Shown: piece by piece, positions 17,378 to 26,990 of the stretch
Position numbering within the stretch: position 1 is the stretch's first letter
Layout of the letters: each line of letters starts with the position of its first letter
NCBI RefSeq assembly: GCF_020423045.1
Contig: NZ_CP081943.1
Coordinates: 4,960,001-5,024,000 of the forward strand
DNA from: Pseudomonas sp. MM213
GTDB taxonomy: Bacteria > Pseudomonadota > Gammaproteobacteria > Pseudomonadales > Pseudomonadaceae
DNA length: 64,000 nucleotides
Direction of reading: 5' to 3'
Made by a program: the position numbers and the translations under genes
Notes under the pieces: generated by a model
Seen by the model: only the letters and a program-made list of their open reading frames with translations
Told to the model about the DNA's origin: nothing
Database searches by the model: none

Positions 17378-19599
17378 CGCTTGAACAGCCCCTTCAATGC
17401 GTTTTTCAGCTCGGGACTGACTTTGTCGCCAAGCTTTTCGTCGATTTTTTCGCTGATTTTGTCGCCCGCCATTTTGGACGCGACCTGGCCCATGCGTTCG
17501 TTGTCGAGGCGGCAAGCCTTGGCGCCAAGCTCAAGCGGGCCACGGCAGCGCAACGGCCATTCGATGCCGACAAATTTGTCGCCGACCTGACAGGCCGGAT
17601 CCGGCATGGCACTGGTATCGCCTTCGACGATGATGCCAACGCGGTAGTCCATGCCCAATACCCGCAGGTCGACGTCGCCGTCGCCATTCACGGTCATGCC
17701 CGGGATGCGCACTTTCAGGTCCGGGTTGCTGGCCACGCCGTTACGGAAGGCCAGGTTGCCCTTGAGCTCCTGGAACGGCGTGTCCTTGCCGCGTGGTTCG
17801 CCGCTGAGGGCTTTGCGGTTGAGCGTGGCGATGCCTTTGCACAGTTGCTGTTCGAGGTTGGCATTGAGCAGCACGCCGTTGTTGATGACGAAACTGGCAT
17901 TGCCGTTGAGGGTTTCGATCAGCGCTTTCTGGCTGTTGCCATTGCCGGTCAGGTTGCTGTCGAGCGTGACCAGGCCTTTGACTGGCGGTTTTTTACCCTG
18001 GCTTTCGAGGATTTTTTCCACAGGCACTTTGCTGATGCGTGTCTGCATGTTCAGCGCCGGTGTCTGCTGGCGCACGTCGAGGGTGCCCCTGGATTCGAAG
18101 GTGCCGTCGTACAGGTCGCCGCGCAGGTTCTCAAGCGTCAGCAGGCCTTCCTTGCCATTGGCCTTGAGCGCCGCGTTCTGGATCGGCAGCTTGTCGAGGG
18201 TCAACTGGCCAAAGGTCAGGTCAGCATCCACGTCGAGTTTGCTCAGGCGTTCCACCGGCAGCAGGCGCTCGTTGCTCCACGCGTCTTTGGTGGGCTTGTC
18301 CGGCAGCGGCGTGCTGCCTGCGCCGGCCATGGCATCGGCTTCGGCGCTGGCCACTTCGGCCTGGCGCACTTGCGTCGCGCTGTTGGCTTCGGCGGATTTT
18401 GGCGGCAGGTAGCGGTCGACGTTGAAGGTGTCAGCCTTGAGCGTGGCGCGCAGCGACTGCTTGGCGAAATCCTCGACGGCAATACGACCGCTGAAGGTGC
18501 TGTCATCGACTTTCAGGTTGATGTTGTCGAGCACCAGACTGGTCGGCGTACCGGCAATGCGGCTGACCAGTTCAACTTTGCTCAAACTGCCTTCAGCCAT
18601 CGCCGGGAGTTTCTGGCCGATGCTGTCGACGAATTTCGCCAGGTCGAATTGGGCAATCGAAAGGCCGCCGTTGATCTGCGGCGTTTTGTCGAGGTCGTTG
18701 ACCTTCAGTTCGCCCAGTGCACGCAACTGGTTGGCGGAAATCTTGATGCCAGTCCATTCGGCGACGTTCGCTGCTTTATCCAGCAGCAACTGCCCTTGGG
18801 CGGCGAAGGTCACGGTCTTGCCTTGCAGCGGATCACCGGCGATTTCGCCGGACAGCTTCATGTCCTCGAATTTGTAGCGTTGCAAGGCGCGTTCAAAACG
18901 CAGCTCGCCATTGAGCTCGGTGCGGACCCGCAGAACGGGCTGATTGGTGCCCAGGAACGCGGTGAGCTTGACCGGGATGTTGGTCGAATCGTGGACCGGC
19001 CCGGTGCTCAACTGGATGCTTTCGGCGCTGAAATGCTGGCCGGTCTTCTCGTCGCTGTATTCAACGCGGGCGTTGTTGACGGTCAGGCTGTCGATGTCCA
19101 GGCGGATCGGCTGCGCCGGTTTTTCCACTTGAACGGTGGATTGCGGTGCAGGTTCGCCGGGCGTGACCGCAGGAGCGGTCGAGTTGGCCGTCGCCGGCAC
19201 TTTGCCGATGTCTTCCCAGTTGCCGTGGCCGTCCTTGTCGCGGTTCAGGCGCAGGTTCAGGCCTTCGACGCGCACGTCGCTCATCTGCACTTCACGGCGC
19301 AGCAGCGGCAGCACGCGTACCGACAGGCCGAGCATCTGCAAGTCAGCGAACGGTTCGGTGGGCTTGGCCAGGGTCGCGACACTGGCTTCGTGCAATTCCA
19401 GGCCCAGCCACGGGAACAGGCTCCAGCCGATGTCGCCATTGAGCGTCAGCTCGATGTGGGCCTTGTCGCGGGCAATCTGGCGAATCTCGTCTTTATAGTC
19501 GTTGGGATCGAAGAGGTGGGTCAGGGCAAAGCCCAGCGCCACAATGATCAGCAACAACCCGAGAAGTACCAGACCCAGGATTTTGCCGAACGCTTTCAT
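17374..19599 (-). CDS. asmA: AsmA-family envelope protein
   Basis: 741 residues. An N-terminal membrane anchor (about 5-28, ILGLVLLGLLLIIVALGFAL) is followed by a long periplasmic beta-rich body and the AsmA C-terminal domain. AsmA-like proteins are bridge-type proteins that help phospholipid movement to, and assembly of, the outer membrane. The Lys/Gln-rich end (SEKIDEKLGDKVSPEL) is typical. First gene of the operon with mutY and yggX; start 19599 gives the membrane anchor at once. Confidence 0.9.
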   Translation of the reverse strand: MKAFGKILGLVLLGLLLIIVALGFALTHLFDPNDYKDEIRQIARDKAHIELTLNGDIGWSLFPWLGLELHEASVATLAKPTEPFADLQMLGLSVRVLPLLRREVQMSDVRVEGLNLRLNRDKDGHGNWEDIGKVPATANSTAPAVTPGEPAPQSTVQVEKPAQPIRLDIDSLTVNNARVEYSDEKTGQHFSAESIQLSTGPVHDSTNIPVKLTAFLGTNQPVLRVRTELNGELRFERALQRYKFEDMKLSGEIAGDPLQGKTVTFAAQGQLLLDKAANVAEWTGIKISANQLRALGELKVNDLDKTPQINGGLSIAQFDLAKFVDSIGQKLPAMAEGSLSKVELVSRIAGTPTSLVLDNINLKVDDSTFSGRIAVEDFAKQSLRATLKADTFNVDRYLPPKSAEANSATQVRQAEVASAEADAMAGAGSTPLPDKPTKDAWSNERLLPVERLSKLDVDADLTFGQLTLDKLPIQNAALKANGKEGLLTLENLRGDLYDGTFESRGTLDVRQQTPALNMQTRISKVPVEKILESQGKKPPVKGLVTLDSNLTGNGNSQKALIETLNGNASFVINNGVLLNANLEQQLCKGIATLNRKALSGEPRGKDTPFQELKGNLAFRNGVASNPDLKVRIPGMTVNGDGDVDLRVLGMDYRVGIIVEGDTSAMPDPACQVGDKFVGIEWPLRCRGPLELGAKACRLDNERMGQVASKMAGDKISEKIDEKLGDKVSPELKNALKGLFKR

Positions 19600-19669
19600 G
19601 GGCGAGTCCTTGTAGTTAGTCGATTTAGCCGGGGAGTATAGCGCTCAGAAGTGGACGACCGGTCAGCGA

Positions 19670-20074
19670 TCAACCCGGCAGCACATCCAGTGGCACTTTC
19701 AGTTTGGCCGCCAGCGCCTGGGACTCAAGGTGCCCGGCAGGTGCCAGCAGGCGCAATGTCGCACCCGATTGCGACGCCAGTTTCTGCGCTTCGTTCACCA
19801 TTCGCTCGGCAACCCCACGACGACGGGTGATTTTTCGTACACACAGTTGGGACAGATGCCAGACGTCCTGGTGCCTTTGCAAACGTGCCGCGCCCAGCAG
19901 GCGATCATTGAAACGCCCGGTGATCAGCGAGCCGTCCCGCAGGCAGCCTTCGATCAACTGCACATCATCGGCAAACGGCGCGAATAGCCAATCCGGCGCA
20001 TCGCGGTAAATCTTCTGCAAATCCTGCTGATCCTGGTAGGTGGCTTCGTTCAGCAGCTCGACGATGACAGGCAT
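19670..20074 (-). CDS. panZ: PanZ/PanM-like acetyl-CoA-binding GNAT protein
   Basis: 134 residues with GNAT fold. DLQKIYRDAP at the start, RFNDRLLGAARL, and LCVRKITRRRGVAERMV (the acetyl-CoA pyrophosphate loop) match enterobacterial PanZ, which binds acetyl-CoA and promotes maturation of the aspartate decarboxylase PanD while sensing CoA levels. The ATG at 20074 has AAGGA 8 bases upstream; a longer frame to 20113 lacks one. Whether it acts on a Pseudomonas PanD is not shown. Stands alone between asmA and the divergent MFS gene. Confidence 0.75.
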   Translation of the reverse strand: MPVIVELLNEATYQDQQDLQKIYRDAPDWLFAPFADDVQLIEGCLRDGSLITGRFNDRLLGAARLQRHQDVWHLSQLCVRKITRRRGVAERMVNEAQKLASQSGATLRLLAPAGHLESQALAAKLKVPLDVLPG

Positions 20075-20298
20075 GACGGTTCCTTCAGTGGTACGAGAAC
20101 AGATGACTTGCAAAAACGTGATATCAGTTTGGTTTTTCTGTCACGTGCAAATGGTAACCTCTGCCGGTTCGTCCGTCCTTCTGCGACGTGATGTCGCACC
20201 AAAATGGAGCTTTACCTCAAAAAAACAGTCATGCGTGCGCATAAAGGCTGGAGGTGAGCAGTGGCTGGCGAACCATACTAATAATTGGGGGATACACA

Positions 20299-21963
20299 AT
20301 GACCACGAGCATCACGGCGGACGGCATCTATGCCGGCCAGCCTGCGTTCCTGTCCAAGGAGCGCATCATCGCCAAGCCCGGTTTCAACCGTTGGCTGGTG
20401 CCACCGGCCGCGCTGGCCATCCACCTCTGCATCGGCATGGCCTACGGCTTCTCGGTGTTCTGGTTGCCACTGTCCAAAGCCCTGGGTGTGACCAAGGCGG
20501 TGGCCTGTGCACCGGACATGAGCTTCATCTCGCAAGTGTTCTCGTCGCAATGCGACTGGCCGATCTCGATGCTCGGCTGGATCTACACCCTGTTCTTCAT
20601 CTTCCTCGGCTGCTCGGCCGCGATCTGGGGTGGCTGGCTGGAACACGCCGGGCCGCGCAAGGCTGGTGTTGTGTCGGCACTGTGCTGGTGTGGTGGCCTG
20701 CTGATTTCGGCGCTGGGTGTGTATACGCACCAGATCTGGCTGATGTGGATCGGCTCCGGGGTCATTGGCGGTATCGGCCTGGGCCTGGGTTACATCTCGC
20801 CGGTCTCGACCCTGATCAAGTGGTTCCCGGACAAGCGCGGCATGGCGACCGGCATGGCGATCATGGGTTTTGGCGGTGGCGCGATGGTCGGTGCACCGCT
20901 GGCCGCAGCCTTGATGGGGCACTTCGCTTCGGCAGACAGCGTGGGCGTGTGGCAGAGCTTCCTGGTGATGGCCGCGATTTACTTCGTGTTCATGATCGGC
21001 GGCGCACTGTCCTACCGCGTCCCACCAACCGGCTGGAAGCCTGAAGGCTGGACCGCTCCGGCGAAAAAAGCTTCGAACGCGATGATCACTCATCGTCACG
21101 TGCACGTGAATGTGGCGTGGAAAACCCCGCAATTCCGTCTGGTATGGCTGGTGCTGTGCCTGAACGTGTCCGCCGGTATCGGCATCCTCGGCATGGCTTC
21201 GCCGCTGTTGCAGGAAGTGTTCGCCGGCAAATTGCTCGGCACCGACCAGACGTTTGGTCAGCTCGACGCAGGCCAACTGGCCTCGATTGCCGCGATTGCT
21301 GCCGGCTTCACCGGTTTGCTGAGCCTGTTCAACATTGGTGGCCGATTCTTCTGGGCATCGTTCTCGGATTACCTGGGCCGCAAAAACACCTATTTCGTGT
21401 TCTTCGCCCTCGGTTTTGCGTTGTACGCGTTGATCCCGAACCTTGGTCACCTGGGCAACGTTGCGCTGTTCGTGGCGGCGTTCTGCATCATCCTGTCGAT
21501 GTATGGCGGCGGTTTTGCGACGGTTCCGGCTTACCTGGCGGACCTGTTCGGTACACAAATGGTCGGTGCGATCCACGGTCGTCTGTTGACCGCCTGGGCG
21601 GCAGCGGGTGTGTTGGGTCCGGTGTTGGTGAACTACCTGCGTGAGTATCAGTTGAGCATCGGCGTTGAACGTGCCGCCGCTTACGACATCACGCTGTACA
21701 TCCTCGCGGGCCTGCTGGTGCTGGGTTTCATCTGCAACCTGCTGGTGCGCCCGGTGGCCGACAAGTACTTCATGACCGACGCTGAACTGGCCGCCGAACA
21801 GGCGCTGGGCCACGACAAGGGTGCTGATGCCAGCACCTCGCTGGAGTGGAAGGCGGCGTCGGGCACCAAGCCGTTGGCGATTGCAGCGTGGCTGGTGGTG
21901 GGGATTCCGTTGGCGTGGGGTGTTTGGGTGACCCTGCAGAAAACGGCAGTACTGTTCCACTAA
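20299..21963 (+). CDS. MFS transporter of the oxalate/formate antiporter (OFA) family
   Basis: 554 residues with about 12 membrane helices. The MFS loop 2-3 motif appears as GGWLEHAGPRKAG, and WFPDKRGMATGMAIMGFGGGA is typical of OFA-type carriers. The C-terminal half contains a large insertion of charged residues before helix 7. The ATG at 20299 follows GGGGGAT. Likely substrate is a monocarboxylate or small organic acid, but none can be assigned. Single gene, followed by a hairpin (21971-21990) and a REP pair. Confidence 0.85.
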   Translation: MTTSITADGIYAGQPAFLSKERIIAKPGFNRWLVPPAALAIHLCIGMAYGFSVFWLPLSKALGVTKAVACAPDMSFISQVFSSQCDWPISMLGWIYTLFFIFLGCSAAIWGGWLEHAGPRKAGVVSALCWCGGLLISALGVYTHQIWLMWIGSGVIGGIGLGLGYISPVSTLIKWFPDKRGMATGMAIMGFGGGAMVGAPLAAALMGHFASADSVGVWQSFLVMAAIYFVFMIGGALSYRVPPTGWKPEGWTAPAKKASNAMITHRHVHVNVAWKTPQFRLVWLVLCLNVSAGIGILGMASPLLQEVFAGKLLGTDQTFGQLDAGQLASIAAIAAGFTGLLSLFNIGGRFFWASFSDYLGRKNTYFVFFALGFALYALIPNLGHLGNVALFVAAFCIILSMYGGGFATVPAYLADLFGTQMVGAIHGRLLTAWAAAGVLGPVLVNYLREYQLSIGVERAAAYDITLYILAGLLVLGFICNLLVRPVADKYFMTDAELAAEQALGHDKGADASTSLEWKAASGTKPLAIAAWLVVGIPLAWGVWVTLQKTAVLFH

Positions 21964-21970
21964 GTACCCC

Positions 21971-21990
21971 GCGCCCGATCCGTCGGGCGC
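21971..21990. terminator. Stem-loop after the MFS gene
   Basis: GCGCCCGA/TCGGGCGC with a 4-base loop, 8 bases after the stop; no T-run, so weak as an intrinsic terminator. Confidence 0.4.
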
Positions 21991-21999
21991 ACTGCTACC

Positions 22000-22096
22000 T
22001 GTAGGAGCGAAGCTTGCTCGCGAAGAACGATGATGCGGTGTTTCAGGTACACCGCCTTCGCGGGCAAGTCGGATCGCCGCACCGCTCGCTCCTACA
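22000..22096. repeat. REP pair (inverted)
   Basis: Two REP units facing each other, ends TGTAGGAGCGA and TCGCTCCTACA, between the MFS gene and hisB. Confidence 0.9.
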
Positions 22097-22226
22097 TGTC
22101 ATGACAGGTACACCACCGACTTTGTTGAATTCACTCCGTCAGTCATATCACCTCTCGTGTTTCTGTTTCCCGCCCGCGCCCCTATAATGGCTGCCTTTTT
22201 CGCCCAATGATTTTGCGGAGCTGGTG

Positions 22227-22820
22227 ATGGCCGAACGTAAGGCGTCAGTCGAGCGCGACACTCTGGAAACCCAGATCAAAGCCTCGATCAACCTGGATGG
22301 CACCGGAAAGGCCCGATTTGATATCGGTGTTCCTTTTCTTGAGCACATGCTGGACCAGATCGCCCGTCACGGGCTGATCGACCTGGATATCGTCAGCAAG
22401 GGCGACCTGCATATCGACGACCACCACACCGTGGAAGACGTCGGTATCACCTTGGGTCAGGCTTTCGCCAAAGCCATCGGCGACAAGAAAGGCATCCGTC
22501 GCTACGGCCACGCCTACGTGCCGCTCGATGAAGCTCTGTCGCGCGTGGTGATCGACTTCTCCGGCCGCCCTGGCCTGCAGATGCATGTTCCCTATACCCG
22601 CGCCACTGTTGGCGGTTTTGATGTTGACCTGTTCCAGGAATTCTTCCAGGGCTTCGTCAACCACGCGCTGGTCAGCCTGCACATCGACAACCTGCGTGGC
22701 ACCAACACCCACCACCAGATCGAAACCGTGTTCAAGGCTTTCGGCCGCGCGCTGCGCATGGCCGTAGAGCTCGATGACCGCATGGCCGGTCAGATGCCAT
22801 CGACCAAAGGCGTTCTGTAA
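22227..22820 (+). CDS. hisB: Imidazoleglycerol-phosphate dehydratase HisB
   Basis: 197 residues, the monofunctional dehydratase length (no phosphatase domain as in enteric HisB). Converts imidazole glycerol phosphate to imidazole acetol phosphate in histidine synthesis. Metal-binding DDHHTVED and the later THHQIET motifs are present. ATG at 22227 has CGGAG 7 bases upstream; a GTG three bases before is less likely. The stop TAA shares its last A with the hisH ATG. A TATAAT box at 22183-22188 is a plausible promoter. Confidence 0.97.
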   Translation: MAERKASVERDTLETQIKASINLDGTGKARFDIGVPFLEHMLDQIARHGLIDLDIVSKGDLHIDDHHTVEDVGITLGQAFAKAIGDKKGIRRYGHAYVPLDEALSRVVIDFSGRPGLQMHVPYTRATVGGFDVDLFQEFFQGFVNHALVSLHIDNLRGTNTHHQIETVFKAFGRALRMAVELDDRMAGQMPSTKGVL

Positions 22821-23458
22821 TGCAGACGGTCGCGGTTATCGATTACGGCATGGGCAACCTGCACTCGGTGGCCAAGGCCCTCGAGCACGTCGGTGCCGGC
22901 AAGGTCTTGATCACCAGTGATGCCGACGTGATTCGCGAAGCCGACCGGGTGGTTTTCCCCGGCGTCGGTGCGATTCGCGATTGCATGGCGGAGATCCGTC
23001 GCCTGGGTTTCGACTCGCTGGTGCGTGAAGTCAGCCAGGACCGTCCGTTCCTCGGCATCTGCGTCGGCATGCAAGCCTTGCTCGACAGTAGTGAAGAGAA
23101 CGACGGCGTCGACTGCATCGGCCTGTTCCCGGGCGCGGTGAAGTTCTTCGGCAAAGGCCTTGTTGAAGACGGCGAACACCTGAAAGTCCCGCACATGGGC
23201 TGGAACGAAGTGAAGCAGACGGTGAGTCACCCGCTGTGGCACAACATTCCGGACCTGGCGCGTTTCTACTTCGTGCACAGCTACTACATCGCTGCCGGTA
23301 ACGCGCGGCAGGTGGTCGGTGGCGGTCACTACGGTGTCGATTTCGCTGCAGCGCTGGCTGATGGCTCGCGTTTCGCCGTGCAGTTCCACCCGGAGAAGAG
23401 CCATACCCATGGCCTGCAATTGCTGCAGAACTTCGCTGCGTGGGATGGTCGCTGGTAA
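22820..23458 (+). CDS. hisH: Imidazole glycerol phosphate synthase glutaminase subunit HisH
   Basis: 212 residues, class I glutamine amidotransferase that feeds ammonia to HisF. The nucleophile Cys81 (LGICVGMQ) and the His190/Glu192 pair (FHPEKS) complete the triad. One-base overlap with hisB; the DUF2164 gene starts one base after its stop. Confidence 0.97.
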   Translation: MQTVAVIDYGMGNLHSVAKALEHVGAGKVLITSDADVIREADRVVFPGVGAIRDCMAEIRRLGFDSLVREVSQDRPFLGICVGMQALLDSSEENDGVDCIGLFPGAVKFFGKGLVEDGEHLKVPHMGWNEVKQTVSHPLWHNIPDLARFYFVHSYYIAAGNARQVVGGGHYGVDFAAALADGSRFAVQFHPEKSHTHGLQLLQNFAAWDGRW

Positions 23459-23716
23459 ATGGCCGTCAAGAAGAAGCCGCCGATCCTGAGCCTCACTCCC
23501 GAGCAGGAGAACGAGGCCAATCACAAGATCAAACGCTTCATGGAGGATCGCTTCGAACTGGACCTGGGTTCGTTCGAAGCGGCCGAAATCCTTGAGCTGT
23601 TTACCCGTGAAATTGCGCCGCACTATTACAACAGGGCGATTTTCGATGTGCAGACGCACCTTAAAGAAAGGTTCGAAAGCATCGAAAGCGACTTGTGGGC
23701 GCTCGAGAAAAACTGA
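23459..23716 (+). CDS. Small DUF2164 protein inside the his operon
   Basis: 85 residues; MAVKKKPPILSLTPEQENEA and the FMEDRFELDLGSFEAAEILELFTREIA... region match the DUF2164 family (small helical protein, function unknown). ATG at 23459 directly follows the hisH stop, so coupled translation. Separated from hisA by 42 bases. A role in histidine synthesis is not established. Confidence 0.88.
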   Translation: MAVKKKPPILSLTPEQENEANHKIKRFMEDRFELDLGSFEAAEILELFTREIAPHYYNRAIFDVQTHLKERFESIESDLWALEKN

Positions 23717-23758
23717 TTTCCGAGCGAAGCTGAACACTCGAATTTGAAGGTTTGCCAG

Positions 23759-24496
23759 ATGCTGATTATTCCCGCTATCGATCTCAAAGACGGTGCCTGT
23801 GTTCGTCTGCGCCAGGGCCGCATGGAAGATTCCACGGTGTTCTCCGATGACCCGGTGAGCATGGCCGCCAAGTGGGTGGAGGGCGGTTGCCGTCGTCTGC
23901 ATCTGGTCGACCTGAACGGTGCCTTCGAAGGCCAGCCGGTCAACGGCGAAGTGGTCACCGCCATCGCCAAACGCTACCCGAACCTGCCGATCCAGATCGG
24001 CGGCGGTATCCGCTCGCTGGAAACCATCGAGCACTACGTCAAAGCGGGCGTGAGCTACGTGATCATCGGCACCAAAGCCGTGAAAGATCCGGCGTTCGTT
24101 GCTGAAGCCTGCCGCGCGTTCCCGGGCAAAGTGATCGTCGGTCTCGATGCCAAAGACGGTTTCGTCGCCACCGATGGCTGGGCTGAAATCAGCACCGTTC
24201 AGGTCATCGACCTGGCCAAGCAATTCGAAGCCGACGGCGTGTCTGCGATCGTTTATACCGACATCGCCAAAGACGGCATGATGCAGGGCTGCAACGTGCC
24301 GTTCACCGCTGCGCTGGCCGCTGCCACGCGTATTCCGGTGATCGCTTCCGGTGGTATCCACAACCTGGGCGACATCAAGTCGCTGCTCGACGCCAAGGCA
24401 CCGGGCATCATCGGCGCGATCACCGGCCGGGCGATCTATGAAGGCACCCTCGACGTCGCTGAAGCGCAAGCTTTCTGCGATTCGTACAAAGGCTGA
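23759..24496 (+). CDS. hisA: ProFAR isomerase HisA
   Basis: 245 residues. Half-barrel phosphate-binding isomerase of histidine synthesis. IPAIDLKDG carries the N-terminal catalytic Asp and VGLDAKDG the second; GGIRSLET and [10 protein letters not shown] are the phosphate loops. The start at 23759 (GAAGG upstream) gives the family length; an upstream GTG at 23744 is unlikely. Followed by hisF after 9 bases. Confidence 0.97.
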   Translation: MLIIPAIDLKDGACVRLRQGRMEDSTVFSDDPVSMAAKWVEGGCRRLHLVDLNGAFEGQPVNGEVVTAIAKRYPNLPIQIGGGIRSLETIEHYVKAGVSYVIIGTKAVKDPAFVAEACRAFPGKVIVGLDAKDGFVATDGWAEISTVQVIDLAKQFEADGVSAIVYTDIAKDGMMQGCNVPFTAALAAATRIPVIASGGIHNLGDIKSLLDAKAPGIIGAITGRAIYEGTLDVAEAQAFCDSYKG

Positions 24497-24505
24497 GGAC
24501 TGACC

Positions 24506-25276
24506 ATGGCGCTGGCCAAACGCATCATCCCTTGCCTGGACGTGGATAACGGCCGGGTCGTCAAAGGTGTGAAGTTCGAAAACATCCGCGATGCCGGCGA
24601 CCCGGTGGAAATCGCCCGTCGTTACGACGAGCAGGGTGCCGACGAGATTACTTTTCTCGACATCACCGCCAGCGTCGACGGTCGCGACACCACGCTGCAT
24701 ACCGTTGAGCGCATGGCCAGCCAGGTTTTTATTCCGCTGACCGTTGGCGGCGGCGTGCGCACCGTGCAGGACATTCGCAACCTGCTGAATGCCGGCGCGG
24801 ACAAGGTGTCGATCAACACCGCCGCCGTGTTCAACCCGGAATTCGTGGGTGAGGCGGCGCAGCATTTCGGTTCGCAGTGCATCGTGGTTGCCATCGACGC
24901 GAAGAAGGTCTCTGGCCCGGGCGAAACCCCGCGTTGGGAAATCTTCACCCACGGCGGGCGCAAGCCGACCGGTCTCGACGCCGTCGAGTGGGCGAAGAAG
25001 ATGGAAGGCCTGGGAGCCGGCGAAATCCTGCTGACCAGCATGGACCAGGACGGCATGAAAAACGGCTTCGACCTGGGCGTTACCCGTGCGATCAGCGATG
25101 CGCTGGGTATTCCGGTGATCGCTTCCGGCGGCGTCGGTAACCTGCAGCATTTGGCCGACGGCATCATCGAAGGTCACGCCAGCGCCGTTCTGGCCGCGAG
25201 TATTTTCCACTTCGGCGAATACACCGTGCAGGAAGCCAAGGCCTACATGGCCCATCGCGGCATCGTGATGCGCTAA
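24506..25276 (+). CDS. hisF: Imidazole glycerol phosphate synthase cyclase subunit HisF
   Basis: 256 residues. Cyclase that joins ammonia from HisH to [14 protein letters not shown] with catalytic Asp, GGVRTVQD and [10 protein letters not shown] phosphate loops, and [10 protein letters not shown] are present. End of the his block hisB-H-(DUF2164)-A-F. Confidence 0.97.
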   Translation: MALAKRIIPCLDVDNGRVVKGVKFENIRDAGDPVEIARRYDEQGADEITFLDITASVDGRDTTLHTVERMASQVFIPLTVGGGVRTVQDIRNLLNAGADKVSINTAAVFNPEFVGEAAQHFGSQCIVVAIDAKKVSGPGETPRWEIFTHGGRKPTGLDAVEWAKKMEGLGAGEILLTSMDQDGMKNGFDLGVTRAISDALGIPVIASGGVGNLQHLADGIIEGHASAVLAASIFHFGEYTVQEAKAYMAHRGIVMR

Positions 25277-25353
25277 ACAAACGATACAGGCCAGTGGACA
25301 TCATGGCGGGCTCAAGGCACTCTTGGGTACGCCATGGATCTCGGTAGCCAGAC

Positions 25354-26109
25354 ATGCTCAAACGCCTTCTTCTTGCCCTCGCCAGCGCTTCTCTATTGCA
25401 GATTAGTGGCGTGCACGCCACCGAAAATCCCGACGCCGACCTGGTGCTGCTGACGGAAAACTTCCCGCCTTACAACATGGCCAAGAACGGCAAGAACTTC
25501 GCTCAGGACGAGAACATCAATGGCATCGCCGTGGACATTGTCCGCGAGATGTTCAAGCGTGCCGACGTAACCTACAGCCTGACCCTGCGTTTCCCCTGGG
25601 AGCGTATCTACAAGCTCGCCCTCGAGAAACCCGGGTATGGCGTGTTCGTGATGGCGCGGCTGCCGGACCGTGAAAAGCTCTTCAAGTGGGTCGGCCCGAT
25701 CGGTCCGGATGACTGGATCATGCTGGCCAAGGCGGACAGCAAGATCAGCCTGGAAACGCTGGAAGACGCGCGCAAATACAAGATCGGTGCGTACAAGGGC
25801 GATGCGATTGCCGAGACGCTGGCCAAGCAAGGGTTGAAGCCGATTGTCGTGCTGCGGGATCAGGACAACGCGAAGAAGCTGACCAGCGGCCAGATCGACT
25901 TGTGGGCCACGGGCGACCCGGCCGGGCGTTACCTGGCGCGTCAGGACGGCGTCACCGGGCTCAAGACTGTGCTGCGCTTCAACAGTGCGGAGTTGTATTT
26001 GGCGCTGAACAAAGACGTGCCGGATGAAACCGTCGCCAAGCTGCAAGCCGCGCTGGATCAGCTGCGCAAGGAAGGCGTGGTGGACGAGATCATGGGGCGG
26101 TATCTCTAA
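25354..26109 (+). CDS. Periplasmic solute-binding protein, family 3, without transporter neighbours
   Basis: 251 residues with a signal peptide (1-22, to VHA). SBP_bac_3 features include ENFPPYNM, VDIVREMFKRADV and RFPWERIYKLALE. No permease or ATPase is beside it, so it may be an orphan receptor or serve a signalling system. It lies 77 bases after hisF and is possibly cotranscribed. The ligand is unknown. Confidence 0.85.
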   Translation: MLKRLLLALASASLLQISGVHATENPDADLVLLTENFPPYNMAKNGKNFAQDENINGIAVDIVREMFKRADVTYSLTLRFPWERIYKLALEKPGYGVFVMARLPDREKLFKWVGPIGPDDWIMLAKADSKISLETLEDARKYKIGAYKGDAIAETLAKQGLKPIVVLRDQDNAKKLTSGQIDLWATGDPAGRYLARQDGVTGLKTVLRFNSAELYLALNKDVPDETVAKLQAALDQLRKEGVVDEIMGRYL

Positions 26110-26124
26110 CCGTCCACCCATCCT

Positions 26125-26208
26125 TGTAGGAGCCGGCTTGCTGGCGATAGCGGCAGTGAAATCGATGCATGATTCGAGGCCGCCATCGCCGGCAAGCCGA
26201 CTCCTACA
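26125..26208. repeat. REP pair (inverted)
   Basis: TGTAGGAGCCGGCTTGC... facing GGCAAGCCGACTCCTACA, between convergent genes. Confidence 0.9.
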
Positions 26209-26221
26209 GTGGTTCCGTTGA

Positions 26222-26989
26222 TTAGCGGTACACGCCGTCCTTGCCGTGCGCAGTCGTTGCGCGGTTACTGCGCACGCTGATCATCAACTTGATATCAATC
26301 CAGTCAATGCCCTGAGCTTTCAGCTTCGGCAATTCGCGCTCCAGCACTGCCAGCGTCTGCGGATACGGATGCCCGATCATCACCGCCGAACCCTGCTTGT
26401 GTGCCAGGTTGATCGCGGTCTGTAGCTGGGTGAAGATCGCCGCTTCCGTTCGCTCATCATCCAGAAACACATCCCGCGAAACACTCGCCAACCCAATCTT
26501 CTGCGCTTCGGCCGCTGCCACGGTTTGCGCGCTGGTGCGGCTGTCGACGAAGAACTTGTGCTGCCGCTGCAACTCCGCCATCAACCAGGCCATCGCGGGT
26601 TGCTGTGCGGTCATGCGACTGCCCATGTGGTTGTTGATGCCGCTTGTGTACGGGACCATTTTGAACGCCGCGTTGAGGCGCTTCTCCAGCTCTTCGATGG
26701 GCAGCTCGGGATGCCAGGCGAACGGCCCCGTGGCGGGGTCCATCGGCATGTGCAGGATGACGATTTTTCCAGCGCGATGAGCTTCGCGAGCGAATTCGGT
26801 GGCGTGGGGGGTGTCGGGCATGATCGCCGTGGTCACCGGGCCGGGCAGGGCCAGCACGCGGCGATCCCGGGGCAGGTTCTGCCCCAGGTCATCGATGATC
26901 AGGCTGATGTAGGCTTTTTGAGGGGCGGGCGCCGCGTGAGCAACACCCGCCAGACAGCACAGCAGACCGAGAACCAACCGCAGGCGCAT
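26222..26989 (-). CDS. Divergent polysaccharide deacetylase (YibQ type)
   Basis: 255 residues with signal peptide (1-19). The NodB-like barrel is shown by SLIIDDLGQNL near the N-terminus, HMPMDP and GINNHMGSRMT. This YibQ-type group often sits next to envC and ctpA, as here, and may act on the cell wall. The gene follows ctpA by 1 base (stop 26989/26991), so cotranscribed. Substrate not known. Confidence 0.87.
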   Translation of the reverse strand: MRLRLVLGLLCCLAGVAHAAPAPQKAYISLIIDDLGQNLPRDRRVLALPGPVTTAIMPDTPHATEFAREAHRAGKIVILHMPMDPATGPFAWHPELPIEELEKRLNAAFKMVPYTSGINNHMGSRMTAQQPAMAWLMAELQRQHKFFVDSRTSAQTVAAAEAQKIGLASVSRDVFLDDERTEAAIFTQLQTAINLAHKQGSAVMIGHPYPQTLAVLERELPKLKAQGIDWIDIKLMISVRSNRATTAHGKDGVYR

Positions 26990-26990
26990 C

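Noticed and set aside
17356..19641. 761-codon plus-strand ORF opposite asmA
   Set aside because: Shadow of asmA; no family resemblance and biased composition.
20245..20259. GG-N10-GC upstream of the MFS gene as sigma-54 promoter
   Set aside because: Only the four core bases match; -24 and -12 flanks do not fit.
22790..25255. Long complement ORF of 821 codons opposite hisH-hisF
   Set aside because: It is a frame-shadow of the his genes, caused by high GC content; composition is His/Arg/Gln-rich with no known domain, and the plus strand carries clear his genes.
25304..25318. TGGCGGGCTCAAGGC upstream of the solute-binding protein at 25354 as a sigma-54 promoter
   Set aside because: GG-GC spacing fits, but the -12 region reads AGGC rather than TTGC and no enhancer is visible, so it is within chance expectation.
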